Source of the DNA: Paracoccaceae bacterium
GTDB taxonomy: Bacteria; Pseudomonadota; Alphaproteobacteria; Rhodobacterales; Rhodobacteraceae
Reading direction: 5' to 3'
DNA: 64,000 nucleotides
Assembly: GCA_027489375.1 (NCBI GenBank)
Contig: JAIXZW010000019.1
Coordinates: forward strand, 62,001 to 126,000
Shown here piece by piece: positions 24,317 through 32,904 of this stretch. The notes under the pieces are model-generated. The model searched no databases. It was not told where the DNA came from and saw only the letters and a program-made list of their open reading frames with translations. How positions within the stretch are numbered: position 1 is the first letter of the stretch; each line of letters starts with the position of its first letter. The translations under genes were made by a program, and so were the position numbers.

Positions 24317-25000
24317 ATGGACGACCGCAACGCCCCGCCGCTGAACCCTTTGCCGCCCGTGGTCTGGGCGCTGGCCCTGCCGATCATCGCGATGGAGGTG
24401 GTGCTTGGCCTTGGCGCAAGCGGGCTTGCGGGCGGGATGGAGGGCGCGGGCTGGCGGTTGGTGGCGATGGAGCGGTTTGCATTCTCGCCCGATCTGATGC
24501 GGATGATGATCGAGCGGGGGGCATATCCGTGGCAGCAGGTGCTGCGGCTGGTCGCCTATCCCGTGGTGCACGGGAACACGACGCATGCGATCTTTGCGGG
24601 GGTGATCCTGCTCGCCTTGGGCAAGATGGTGGGCGAGGTGTTCCGCTGGTGGGCGGTGCTGGTGGTGTTCTTCGGCGCTGCGGTGGCGGGGGCTGCGGCC
24701 TACACGCTGGTGCCTGCCGTCCATGCGCCGCTGATCGGGGCCTATCCGCCGGTTTATGGGCTGATCGGGGCGTTCACCTTCCTTTTGTGGGTCGGGTTGG
24801 CGGCGCAGGGGGCGAACAAGCTGCGGGCCTTTTCGATGATCGGGTTCCTGCTGGGGGTGCAGCTTCTGTTCGGGGTGCTGTTCGGCGGCGGGTGGGAATG
24901 GCTGGCCGATATCGCCGGTTTCGCGGCGGGGTTCGGCCTTTCGTTCGTCGTCAGTCCCGGCGGTTGGGCGCGGGTGGTGGCGCGACTCCGTCAGCGCTGA
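24317..25000 (+). CDS. Rhomboid-fold membrane protein lacking the catalytic Ser and His
   Basis: 227 residues, about six hydrophobic segments. Rhomboid landmarks are visible: VVHGNTTHAIFAGVILLALGK corresponds to the HG-x3-H helix 2. PLIGAYPPVYGLIGAF aligns with the GxSGxxxGLxG helix 4 that carries the nucleophile, and WLADIAGFAAGF aligns with the H-x2-G-x3-G helix 6. At the nucleophile position the sequence reads GAYP instead of GxSG, and the catalytic His is Asp. The protein is therefore predicted to be proteolytically inactive. AAAAGGAAT precedes the ATG. The 3' end overlaps murJ, convergent, by ten bases. Confidence 0.82.
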   Translation: MDDRNAPPLNPLPPVVWALALPIIAMEVVLGLGASGLAGGMEGAGWRLVAMERFAFSPDLMRMMIERGAYPWQQVLRLVAYPVVHGNTTHAIFAGVILLALGKMVGEVFRWWAVLVVFFGAAVAGAAAYTLVPAVHAPLIGAYPPVYGLIGAFTFLLWVGLAAQGANKLRAFSMIGFLLGVQLLFGVLFGGGWEWLADIAGFAAGFGLSFVVSPGGWARVVARLRQR

Positions 25001-26532
25001 CGGCGAAGGCTGCGCAGGTCTGACGGGCGGAAGGCTTTGAAGAGCACGCCCGCCGCCGCATAGCTGGCAATGCCGAGCAGGATGAGCGCTGTCAGGGCGG
25101 CGTAGCGCCAGCCGTGCAGGGCGAGCGCGGGGGCAAGGAGTGTCTGCCCGCCCCACAGCACCGCCCCCATCGCGGCAGAGGCGGCGACGATGCGGGGGCC
25201 GCGGTGGCGCATGAGGTCGTCGAAATGCGCCTCGGGTCCCATGCGTTGCGCGCCGCGCCAGAGTTGCCAGACCATGACCCAGCCCGAGAGCGTGGTGGCA
25301 AGGGCGGCAGCGGCAAATCCGATGAGGGGTAGCAGGCCCACGGCGATGGCCACGTTCACCAGCATCGAGATGGCCGCGTAGTTGAAGGGGCGGCGGGTGT
25401 CTTCGCGGGCGTAGTAGAGCGGCTGGAACACCTTGTGCAGGACGAATGCGGGCAGGCCCGCGCCGTAGATGGCAAGGGCGAGGGCCGTCATTTCCGCGTC
25501 ATGCGCGTCGAAAGCGCCGCGCTGGTAGAGCACGGTGGTCAGTGGCAGCGCCATGACCATCAGCGCCACGGCGGCAGGCACGGTGAGGAGGAGCGCGAAT
25601 TCCGTGCCACGGTTGAAACTGGCGCGGCCCCCTTCCGCATCCCCCGCCCGCAGGCGGCGCGAGAGGTCGGGCAACAGAACGGTGCCGATGGCGATGCCGA
25701 CGACCCCGAGCGGGAGTTGGTAAAGGCGGTCGGCATAGACGAGCCATGACACAGCACCTTCGGTGTAGCTGGCGACCTGCCGTCCGACGAGGAGGTTGAT
25801 CTGCACCACCCCGCCCGCAAGCACGGCAGGGGCGGCGATCATGGCAAGGCGTTTGAGCTCCGGCGTGAGGCGCGGCAATCCGGGGTGGAAACGGAAGCCG
25901 ATGCGATGGGCCGAGACCCATGTAAAGGCAAGCTGCGCGATCCCAGTGATCGGGGTGGTCCAAGCCAGCGTCAGCCCCATGTCCCAGCCCGCGCGGGCGG
26001 CAAGGATCATGGCCGCGATGAAGATGAGGTTCATCAGCACAGGCACGAAGCCCGCTTCGGTGAAATGGCCAAAGGCGTTCAGGACGCCTGACAGAAGCGC
26101 GACGAGCGAAATGAAAAGGATGTAGGAAAAGCAGATTTGCCCGAAGGTCACGGCTATGTCGAACCGCGCATCCCCCGCAAAGCCCGAGGCCATCGCCCAG
26201 ACGAGCCACGGCATCGCCAGCGTTCCGATGACGGAAAAGACGATCAGCACGGCGGCAAGCCCGTTGAAGGCATCGCGGGCGAAGCCCTTGGCATCCTCGC
26301 CCGCTTCCAGCTTCTTGGCGAACATCGGCACGAAGGCCATGTTGAAGGCGCCCTCGGCGAAGAAACGGCGGAACATGTTGGGCAGCGAGAAGGCCACGTT
26401 GAAGGCATCGGCCACCGGACCCGCGCCGAGATAGGCGGCCATCATCACATCGCGGGCAAAGCCTGCGCCGCGCGACAGAAGCGTCCACCCGCCCACGGTC
26501 AGGACAGAGCGGATCAGGCGGATCGGTTGCAT
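24991..26532 (-). CDS. murJ: Lipid II flippase MurJ (MviN)
   Basis: Moves lipid II across the inner membrane for peptidoglycan synthesis. 513 residues, about 14 hydrophobic segments. The start (RSVLTVGGWTLLSRGAGFARDVMMAAYLGAGPVADAF) and ALPNMFRRFFAEGAFNMAFVP-like segment carry the essential Arg residues of the MOP-family flippases. ATLLSGWVMVWQ-like and PLYYAREDTRRPF segments are also typical. It shares one base with the glnD stop, and co-transcription with glnD is a known order in alphaproteobacteria. Confidence 0.95.
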   Translation of the reverse strand: MQPIRLIRSVLTVGGWTLLSRGAGFARDVMMAAYLGAGPVADAFNVAFSLPNMFRRFFAEGAFNMAFVPMFAKKLEAGEDAKGFARDAFNGLAAVLIVFSVIGTLAMPWLVWAMASGFAGDARFDIAVTFGQICFSYILFISLVALLSGVLNAFGHFTEAGFVPVLMNLIFIAAMILAARAGWDMGLTLAWTTPITGIAQLAFTWVSAHRIGFRFHPGLPRLTPELKRLAMIAAPAVLAGGVVQINLLVGRQVASYTEGAVSWLVYADRLYQLPLGVVGIAIGTVLLPDLSRRLRAGDAEGGRASFNRGTEFALLLTVPAAVALMVMALPLTTVLYQRGAFDAHDAEMTALALAIYGAGLPAFVLHKVFQPLYYAREDTRRPFNYAAISMLVNVAIAVGLLPLIGFAAAALATTLSGWVMVWQLWRGAQRMGPEAHFDDLMRHRGPRIVAASAAMGAVLWGGQTLLAPALALHGWRYAALTALILLGIASYAAAGVLFKAFRPSDLRSLRRQR

Positions 26533-29321
26533 TACCCTTGTGCCCGTTCGGCGCCTTCGGCAATCGCTTGGCGCAGCTTCCTTTCAAGCGCCTCTTGCCG
26601 CGCTTTCTGGTGCAGTTTCAAGCCGAACATGTCCTTGACGTAGAAGCTGTCCACCACCTGCGCGCCGAAGGTCGCGATCACGGCGCTGGCGATGTAGATG
26701 TTGTTCGCCGCCAGCGTGCGCGTCAGGTCGTAAAGCAGGCCGGGGCGGTCGCGGGTGTCGACCTCGACGATGGTGTAGATTTCCGAGCCTTCGTTGTCGA
26801 AGGTGATGTGGGTCGGGAAGCGGAATTCGCGTTCGCGTTTCTTGACCTTGTCGCGGTCTTTCAGCGCCTCGCGGGCAATGACCTCGCCCTTGAGGGTGCG
26901 GTCGATCATCTGGCTTAGGCGCGGCAGGCGGCTGACCTCGTAGGGTTTGCCTTCGGCGTCCTGGATCCAGAAGACGGCGGTCGCGTAGCCGTCTTTGGAG
27001 GTATAGGTGCGGGCGTCGACCACGTTGGCGCCGACAAGCGCAAGCGCCCCGGCAAGGCGCGAGAAGATGCCCGGATGGTCGGCCAGCGCAAAGGAGGCGC
27101 GGGTGGCATCGCGGTCAGGGTCGGGGTGCAGGTCGATGCGGATTTCGTCGTCGCGCAAGCCTTGCAGCAGGCGGGCAAAGACGATGTGGCTTTCGGGCGG
27201 CAACCCCTGCCAATAGGGCGCGTAATGGCGGGCCGTTTCATGCCGCAGGGCATCGGCTGGCCAGTCGGCAAGGGCGGTTGCAAGGGCGCGCTTCGCCTCG
27301 TCCTCGCGCTTTTCGCGGTTGAGGTTTTCAAGCCCCCCTTCAAGCGCATCGGCGGTCTTCTGGAAAAGCTGCCGCAGAAGCATGGCTTTCCAGTTGTTCC
27401 ACGTGCCCGGCCCCACGCCGCGGATGTCGCAGACGGTGAGCACGGTCAGAAGGTCGAGCCGTTTGCGCGTCTTTACCGCCTTGGCAAAGTCGCGCACGGT
27501 GCGCGGGTCGCCAAGGTCGCGTTTCTGCGCGGTGTCGGACATGAGCAGGTGGTAGCGCACCAGCCATTCGACGGTTTCGGATTCCTCGGGCGTCAGGCCA
27601 AGGCGGGGGCAGACGCGGCGGGCGATCTGCGCGCCGATGATGGAATGATCCTCGGGCCGGCCCTTGCCGATGTCATGGAGCAGGAGCGCGATGTAAAGGA
27701 CCTTGCGGTCCACGCCCTCTTTCAGGATGCCCGAGACGACGGGAAGCTCTTCGACCAGCTCGCCGCGTTCGATCTGGGCGAGGATGGAGATGCATTGGAT
27801 GATATGCTCGTCCACCGTGTAGTGGTGGTAGACGTTGAACTGCATCATCGCGACGATGGGTTCGAATTCGGGGATGAAGGCCGAGATCACCTCGAGCTCG
27901 TTCATCCGGCGGAGCGCCCGTTCGGGGTTGCCGTGGCGGAGGAGGAGGTCGAGGAAGATCTGCACCGCCTCGGGGTCGGTGCGCATCTCTTCGTCGATCA
28001 GATGCAGGTTCGACGCGATCAGGCGCATGACGTTGGGGTGCAGCAGGTAGCCCGTCCGCAAGGCCTCTTCGAAGACGCGGAGGAGGTTGAGCTTGTCGGC
28101 AAGGAAGGTGTTGGGGTCGGCTACGTCGATCCGCCCCTGCACCAGCTTGAACCCCGCCTTCACCCGCTTGGTGCGTTTGAATATGCCCAGAAGGCTTGCT
28201 TCGGCCTTGGCGTGGCGGGCCTCGAGTTGCGTCAGGAACACGCGGGTCAATTCGCCCACGCGGGTGGCGTGGCGGAAATAGTCCTGCATGAAATGTTCCA
28301 CCGCCCGCCTGCCACCCGCATCGCGGTAGCCCATGCGGGCCGCAACCTCGACCTGCAGGTCGAAGGTAAGCGTGTCGGTGGCGCGGCCGGTGATGTAATG
28401 CAGGTGGCAGCGGGCGGCCCAGAGGAAATCTTCGGCGCGGGTGAAGATGCCGTATTCCTCGCGGCTGAGGAGGCCGATCTGGACCAGTCCTTCGGCGCTT
28501 GGCACGCGGTTGAGGTATTTGCCGATCCAATACAGCGTTTGCAGGTCGCGCAGGCCGCCCTTGGCCTCTTTCACATTGGGTTCAAGAACGTAGCGTTGCC
28601 CGCCCTGCCGCTTGTGGCGTTCGGCGCGTTCGGCAAGTTTCGCTTCGATGAATTCGGGGCCGGAGTTGCGGAAAAGCTCGCCCCAGAGCTTGTCGGCAAG
28701 TTCGGTGGCGAGCGGGTCGTATCCGGCGACGAAGCGGTGTTCCAGAAGGGCGGTGCGGATGGTCACATCCTCGCGCCCCAGACGGAGGCAGTCTTTGACC
28801 GTGCGGCTGGAATGGCCGACCTTCAGCTTCAGGTCCCAGAGCATGTAAAGCATCGATTCGATGACGCTTTCGGCCCAGGGCGTGATCTTCCACGGGGTGA
28901 GGAACAGCAGGTCCACGTCGGAATGGGGGGCCATTTCGGCGCGGCCATAGCCGCCCACGCCAAGGACGGCGATGCGCTCGGCCTCGGTCGGGTTGGGCAG
29001 GGGGTGGAGGTGGTCGAGCGCCACGTGGAAGGCGGTGACGACCAGACCGTCGGTCAGATGCGCCTGCGCGCGGATCAGCGGGCGGGCGGCATGCGGGCGG
29101 CGGGTGAAGGCCTCGGCCAGCAGGGCGTTGCCGCGGGTCTTCGCCTCGGTCAGGTGGCGGACGGCGATGGCGCGGGCGGCTTTTGCATCGGGGGCCGAGG
29201 CGATCTCGGCGGCGATGGCGGCGCGCAGGGCGGGGATGTCGACAAGATCGGACCCCGGCACGAGAAGCTCGGCCGGGGTTTGCGAAGGTGTGGCAGTGTC
29301 GGCCACGGCGGCCTTGGACAT
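26532..29321 (-). CDS. glnD: [Protein-PII] uridylyltransferase / uridylyl-removing enzyme
   Basis: Senses glutamine and sets the uridylylation state of PII signal proteins, controlling nitrogen assimilation. 929 residues. The nucleotidyltransferase domain has VGGYGRAEMAPHSDVDLLFL near residues 125-145. The HD domain (uridylyl removal) contains LLHDIGKGRPEDHS near 545. Two ACT domains near 730-805 and 845-920 (PGIFSRLAGALALVGANVVDART; DRPGLLYDLTRTLAANNIYIASA) bind glutamine. All expected metal-binding residues in these motifs are present. It overlaps murJ by one base; the LpoA-like gene upstream ends 11 bp before it. Confidence 0.97.
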   Translation of the reverse strand: MSKAAVADTATPSQTPAELLVPGSDLVDIPALRAAIAAEIASAPDAKAARAIAVRHLTEAKTRGNALLAEAFTRRPHAARPLIRAQAHLTDGLVVTAFHVALDHLHPLPNPTEAERIAVLGVGGYGRAEMAPHSDVDLLFLTPWKITPWAESVIESMLYMLWDLKLKVGHSSRTVKDCLRLGREDVTIRTALLEHRFVAGYDPLATELADKLWGELFRNSGPEFIEAKLAERAERHKRQGGQRYVLEPNVKEAKGGLRDLQTLYWIGKYLNRVPSAEGLVQIGLLSREEYGIFTRAEDFLWAARCHLHYITGRATDTLTFDLQVEVAARMGYRDAGGRRAVEHFMQDYFRHATRVGELTRVFLTQLEARHAKAEASLLGIFKRTKRVKAGFKLVQGRIDVADPNTFLADKLNLLRVFEEALRTGYLLHPNVMRLIASNLHLIDEEMRTDPEAVQIFLDLLLRHGNPERALRRMNELEVISAFIPEFEPIVAMMQFNVYHHYTVDEHIIQCISILAQIERGELVEELPVVSGILKEGVDRKVLYIALLLHDIGKGRPEDHSIIGAQIARRVCPRLGLTPEESETVEWLVRYHLLMSDTAQKRDLGDPRTVRDFAKAVKTRKRLDLLTVLTVCDIRGVGPGTWNNWKAMLLRQLFQKTADALEGGLENLNREKREDEAKRALATALADWPADALRHETARHYAPYWQGLPPESHIVFARLLQGLRDDEIRIDLHPDPDRDATRASFALADHPGIFSRLAGALALVGANVVDARTYTSKDGYATAVFWIQDAEGKPYEVSRLPRLSQMIDRTLKGEVIAREALKDRDKVKKREREFRFPTHITFDNEGSEIYTIVEVDTRDRPGLLYDLTRTLAANNIYIASAVIATFGAQVVDSFYVKDMFGLKLHQKARQEALERKLRQAIAEGAERAQG

Positions 29322-29332
29322 AGAGGGTGCCT

Positions 29333-30493
29333 TCAGAAGCCCGCGCCGCCGAAGCTGCGGGGGGCGGGGTCGATGACGACGACGGTGCCGTTCTGGATCT
29401 GCGCGATGGCAAGGCCGCGTTCGTTGGTGCCATCGGCGAGCAGACGGAAGACGCCGTTGACGCCCGCGAAACCGGCTCCTTGGGTGAGCGAGGCCCGGTC
29501 GAGGCCCGCGCCCTTTTTCGCAAGCGCACCGATGGCGGCGATGGCGTCATAGGCGACGGCGGAAACGGGGTGCGGTGCCTCGCCGAAGGCGGCGGCATAG
29601 CGGACCTGATATTGCGAATAGAGCGCGGGGTCGGGCACGGCGAACCAGCCGCCCTGCACACCGGGCAGGGAGAGCGTGGCCGAGGGAATGTCCCAGCGGG
29701 TCAGGCCGATATACTGGTAATTGGCAGGCGGCACGCCGTTTTCCGAAAGAAGCTGGCTGACGAGCGGCAGCGCCCCTGCGGCATCGGCGGTCAGGAAGAC
29801 GGCCTGCGCACCCGATGCCTTGACCTGCGCGGCGATGCCGGGGATCGCCTGAACGATGCCGTTCTGCGAGAATTCGTAAGACCCCTGACCGACGACGGTT
29901 CCGCCTGCTGCCGAAACGCCGCGCTGGATCGCGTTGCGACCGGCCTCGCCCGCCGTGTTCTGGTCGGAGATGACCATGATCTTCGACTTGCCGCTTTTCA
30001 CGGCATAGGACGCAAGACGGCGCGCGCTGTTGTCGAAGGTCGGGCCGAGGACGAAGACATTGCCGCCCGCGATGGCGGGGTTGTTCGAGAAGGAAAGCAC
30101 GTTCACCCCCGAAGCGGCGACGGCCACGCCTGCGGCATTGGCCTCTTCGGCGCGGAGGGGGCCGACGATGATCTTCGCGCCATCGGCCACGGCCTGCTGT
30201 GCGGCCGAGGCGGCCTGCGCGGGGCTGGCGGCGGTCGGATAGACGCGCAGGTCGATCTGCACCCCGCCAAGATCGGTGATCGCCATGCGCGCGGCGTTTT
30301 CGAGGCTGCGGGCCAGAAGCTCGTCCGAGGCGTCACCCGAACCGGAGGGCACCAGAAGCGCCACTTCGACAGGCTTTCCGGCGGGCAGCCCTTCGCCCGT
30401 CGAGACGGGCTGGCAGGCGGCAAGCAGAAGTGCGGCAAGAGGGAAGGCCGCAAGGGCCAATGACTTGCGGGCGCGGGACAAAACAGAGAACAT
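29333..30493 (-). CDS. LpoA-like lipoprotein, penicillin-binding protein activator family
   Basis: 386 residues with a lipoprotein signal peptide (LAALLLAAC, lipobox Cys at about 27). The body is a periplasmic-binding-protein fold (Peripla_BP_6 type): VEVALLVPSGSGDASDELLARSLENAARMA, IIVGPLRAEEANAAG, VLSFSNNPAIAGGNVFVLGPT. It corresponds to the C-terminal domain of E. coli LpoA, without the N-terminal TPR-like domain. Its neighbour on the other strand is rsmI followed by yraN, the same neighbourhood as lpoA in E. coli, which supports the assignment. The activator role for PBP1A is inferred. Confidence 0.83.
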   Translation of the reverse strand: MFSVLSRARKSLALAAFPLAALLLAACQPVSTGEGLPAGKPVEVALLVPSGSGDASDELLARSLENAARMAITDLGGVQIDLRVYPTAASPAQAASAAQQAVADGAKIIVGPLRAEEANAAGVAVAASGVNVLSFSNNPAIAGGNVFVLGPTFDNSARRLASYAVKSGKSKIMVISDQNTAGEAGRNAIQRGVSAAGGTVVGQGSYEFSQNGIVQAIPGIAAQVKASGAQAVFLTADAAGALPLVSQLLSENGVPPANYQYIGLTRWDIPSATLSLPGVQGGWFAVPDPALYSQYQVRYAAAFGEAPHPVSAVAYDAIAAIGALAKKGAGLDRASLTQGAGFAGVNGVFRLLADGTNERGLAIAQIQNGTVVVIDPAPRSFGGAGF

Positions 30494-30600
30494 GCGGCTT
30501 CCTCATTCCTTGGGGGCGCAGCGGCTTTTACGGCAGATCAATGGTCTGCAAGCCTAGGATGTTCCCTGCGGGAAGTAAACTTGTCAGGGGAGTTGGCGCA

Positions 30601-31482
30601 ATGACACAGGCCGCAGCGAACGGCGCGACCTATACGGTGGGGGGGCGGCCCCTTGCGCCGGGGCTTTACCTCGTCGCCACGCCCATCGGCGCGGCGCGGG
30701 ACATCACGCTTCGCGCGCTCGACATCCTTGCCACGGCGGATGTTCTGGCGGCGGAGGACACGCGCACGCTGCGGCACCTGATGGAGATTCACGGGATCGC
30801 GCTGGGAGACAGGCAGCTTGTGCCGTGCCATGACCACAACGAGGCTGCGGTCAGCCCGCGCCTGTTGCGGGCGATCGAAGAGGGCAAGTCGGTCGCCTAT
30901 GCGTCGGAGGCTGGAACGCCGATGGTGTCGGACCCCGGCTTTCCACTGGCACGGGCGGCGATTGCGGCGGGGCTTCCGGTGCTGGCCGCACCGGGCGCTT
31001 CGGCGGCGCTCTGCGCGCTTACGGTGTCGGGCCTGCCCTCGGACCGCTTCCTTTTCGCAGGTTTCGCCCCGACGGCTGCAGGAGCGAGGCGGAGCTTTCT
31101 GGAGGGGCTGAAGGACGTGCAGGCGACGGTGATCTTCTACGAGTCCCCCAAGCGCATTAACCAAATGTTGGAAGAGTTGTCGCAGAACTGGGGGGAAATG
31201 AGGCACGCTGCTGTTTGTCGAGAGTTGACGAAGCGATTCGAGGAAATCTCGCGCGGGACGCTGGGGGAGCTTTGTTCCGCGTTCAAAGGGCGCGAGGTGA
31301 AGGGCGAGATCGTGCTGCTCGTCGACCGGTCGGCCGTGGTGGTCGATGCCGCGGATTGGGAAGCGGCGCTTGAAACGGCGCTCGGGACGATGACGGTGAA
31401 GGATGCGGCGGCAATGGTGGCGGAAGCCTATGACCTGCCCCGTCGTGAAGTGTATCAGGTGGCCCTGAAGCGGGGGAAGTGA
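30601..31482 (+). CDS. rsmI: 16S rRNA 2'-O-methyltransferase (C1402)
   Basis: Methylates the ribose of C1402 in the ribosomal decoding centre. 293 residues, SPOUT-unrelated tetrapyrrole-methylase fold: GLYLVATPIGAARDITLRALDILATADVLAAEDTRTL at the start, SEAGTPMVSDPGFPLARAA with the SAM site, and GASAALCALTVSGLPSDRFLFAGF. The ATG at 30601 follows CAGGGGAG at good distance and gives the family N-terminus. The stop overlaps the yraN start (TGATG). Confidence 0.95.
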   Translation: MTQAAANGATYTVGGRPLAPGLYLVATPIGAARDITLRALDILATADVLAAEDTRTLRHLMEIHGIALGDRQLVPCHDHNEAAVSPRLLRAIEEGKSVAYASEAGTPMVSDPGFPLARAAIAAGLPVLAAPGASAALCALTVSGLPSDRFLFAGFAPTAAGARRSFLEGLKDVQATVIFYESPKRINQMLEELSQNWGEMRHAAVCRELTKRFEEISRGTLGELCSAFKGREVKGEIVLLVDRSAVVVDAADWEAALETALGTMTVKDAAAMVAEAYDLPRREVYQVALKRGK

Positions 31483-31835
31483 TGAGCGGTGCGCGGTCCT
31501 ATCATGCCGGATTGGCGGCAGAAGAACAGGTTGCGGGGTTCTATGGCCGGTCCGGCCATGATGTCTGCGCGCGGCGCTGGCGCGGGGCGCAGGGCGAGAT
31601 CGACATCGTCGCGCGGGATGGCGACAAGGTCATCTTCATCGAAGTGAAGCAAAGCCGGACCCATGCTGAAGCGGCCGAACATCTGACGCGGCGGCAGATG
31701 GACCGGATTTACGGGGCCGCCGAAGAGTTTCTGGCGGGTGAGCCGCGCGGTTTGATGACCGATGTGCGGATCGACGTGGCCTTGGTCGATGCGATGGGGC
31801 GGATCGAGATTCTGGAAAACGCCTTCGCCGCCTGA
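31482..31835 (+). CDS. YraN (UPF0102) family endonuclease-like protein
   Basis: 117 residues. The family core GAQGEIDIVARDGDKVIFIEVKQS (about 36-58) has the PD-(D/E)xK-type residues E40, D42, E54 and K56, as in Holliday-junction-resolvase-like folds. An upstream GLAAEEQVAGFY helix is also typical. The cellular role is unproven. The chosen ATG overlaps the rsmI stop by one base; a GTG three bases earlier is also in frame. Order rsmI-yraN-gshB suggests one transcript. Confidence 0.88.
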   Translation: MSGARSYHAGLAAEEQVAGFYGRSGHDVCARRWRGAQGEIDIVARDGDKVIFIEVKQSRTHAEAAEHLTRRQMDRIYGAAEEFLAGEPRGLMTDVRIDVALVDAMGRIEILENAFAA

Positions 31836-31895
31836 GCCGTTTGCATCCGCTTGCGCGTTGCGCCATCAAGGGGGCAACGGAAGAAGGGGATGACG

Positions 31896-32837
31896 ATGCC
31901 GCTTAAGGTTGCCTTGCAGATGGACCCGATCGGGTCGGTCAATATCGATGCCGACAGCACGTTCCGCATCGCGCTCGAGGCGCAGGCGCGGGGGCATTCG
32001 TTGTTCTTCTACACGCCGGACCGTCTTGCCTTTGTCGAGGGGCGGGTGATGGCGCGGGGGTGGCCGATCGAGTTGCGGCGCGAGAAGGGCAACCACGTGA
32101 GCTATGGCGAGGAGACCGAAGTCGATCTGGCGGAGTTCGACGTGGTCTGGCTGCGGCAGGACCCGCCCTTTGACATGGGATATATCACGACGACGCATCT
32201 GCTCGAGATGATCCATCCCAGGACGCTTGTGGTGAACGATCCGTTCTGGGTGCGCAATTCGCCCGAAAAGCTGTTGGTGCTGCGTTTCCCGCAGCTCATT
32301 CCGCCGACCGCGATTGCGCGGGATCTGGCGACGATCCGTGCCTTCAAGGCGCGGCATGGGGATATCATCCTGAAGCCGCTTTACGGCAATGGCGGTGCGG
32401 GGGTGTTCCGGCTGGACCCGAATGACCGGAACCTGTCGTCCCTGCACGAGCTGTTCACGGGGATGAGCCGCGAGCCGTTGATCGTGCAGAAGTTCCTGCC
32501 GGATGTGGCCAAAGGCGACAAGCGGGTGATCCTTGTCGATGGCGAGGCGGTGGGGGCGATCAACCGTGTGCCGCAGGCGGGCGAGACGCGGTCGAACATG
32601 CATGTCGGCGGGCGACCCGAGAAGATTGGCCTGACGCCGCGCGATCTGGAGATTTGCGCCACCATCGGTCCGGTGCTGAAGGAGAAGGGGCAGGTTTTCG
32701 TCGGGATCGATGTGATCGGCGATTACCTGACCGAGATCAACGTGACGTCGCCCACCGGATTGCAAGAGCTGGAGCGGTTCGACGGCACCAATGCCTCGGC
32801 CCGCATCTGGGAAGTGATCGAGGCGAAGCGGCGCTGA
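31896..32837 (+). CDS. gshB: Glutathione synthetase
   Basis: ATP-grasp ligase joining gamma-glutamylcysteine and glycine. About 313 residues. Visible are [27 protein letters not shown] at the start, [21 protein letters not shown], the glycine-rich ATP loop [14 protein letters not shown] (about 162-175), and [23 protein letters not shown] carrying the metal-binding residues. Two ATGs (31890, 31896) compete; the second has better spacing from AAGGGG. A 12-bp hairpin terminator follows 28 bases after the stop. Confidence 0.95.
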   Translation: MPLKVALQMDPIGSVNIDADSTFRIALEAQARGHSLFFYTPDRLAFVEGRVMARGWPIELRREKGNHVSYGEETEVDLAEFDVVWLRQDPPFDMGYITTTHLLEMIHPRTLVVNDPFWVRNSPEKLLVLRFPQLIPPTAIARDLATIRAFKARHGDIILKPLYGNGGAGVFRLDPNDRNLSSLHELFTGMSREPLIVQKFLPDVAKGDKRVILVDGEAVGAINRVPQAGETRSNMHVGGRPEKIGLTPRDLEICATIGPVLKEKGQVFVGIDVIGDYLTEINVTSPTGLQELERFDGTNASARIWEVIEAKRR

Positions 32838-32864
32838 TCGCTGCGTGACGGGTGGGTTGGTCTG

Positions 32865-32903
32865 CGCCGCGTGCCCTTGAGGGCGCGCGGCGTTTGGCTT
32901 TCG
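32865..32903 (+). terminator. Intrinsic terminator behind gshB
   Basis: A 12-bp GC-rich stem (32865-32876 with 32881-32892, one G-U pair) and a TTGA tetraloop, followed by TTTGGCTTT. It lies between the convergent ends of gshB and comM. On the minus strand the T-run is missing, so it serves mainly gshB. Confidence 0.75.
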
Positions 32904-32904
32904 G

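Noticed and set aside
27075-29552. An 825-codon open frame on the plus strand across glnD
   Set aside because: It is the antisense of a complete, motif-rich glnD. Long antisense frames are expected at this GC content, and its translation has no recognisable motif.
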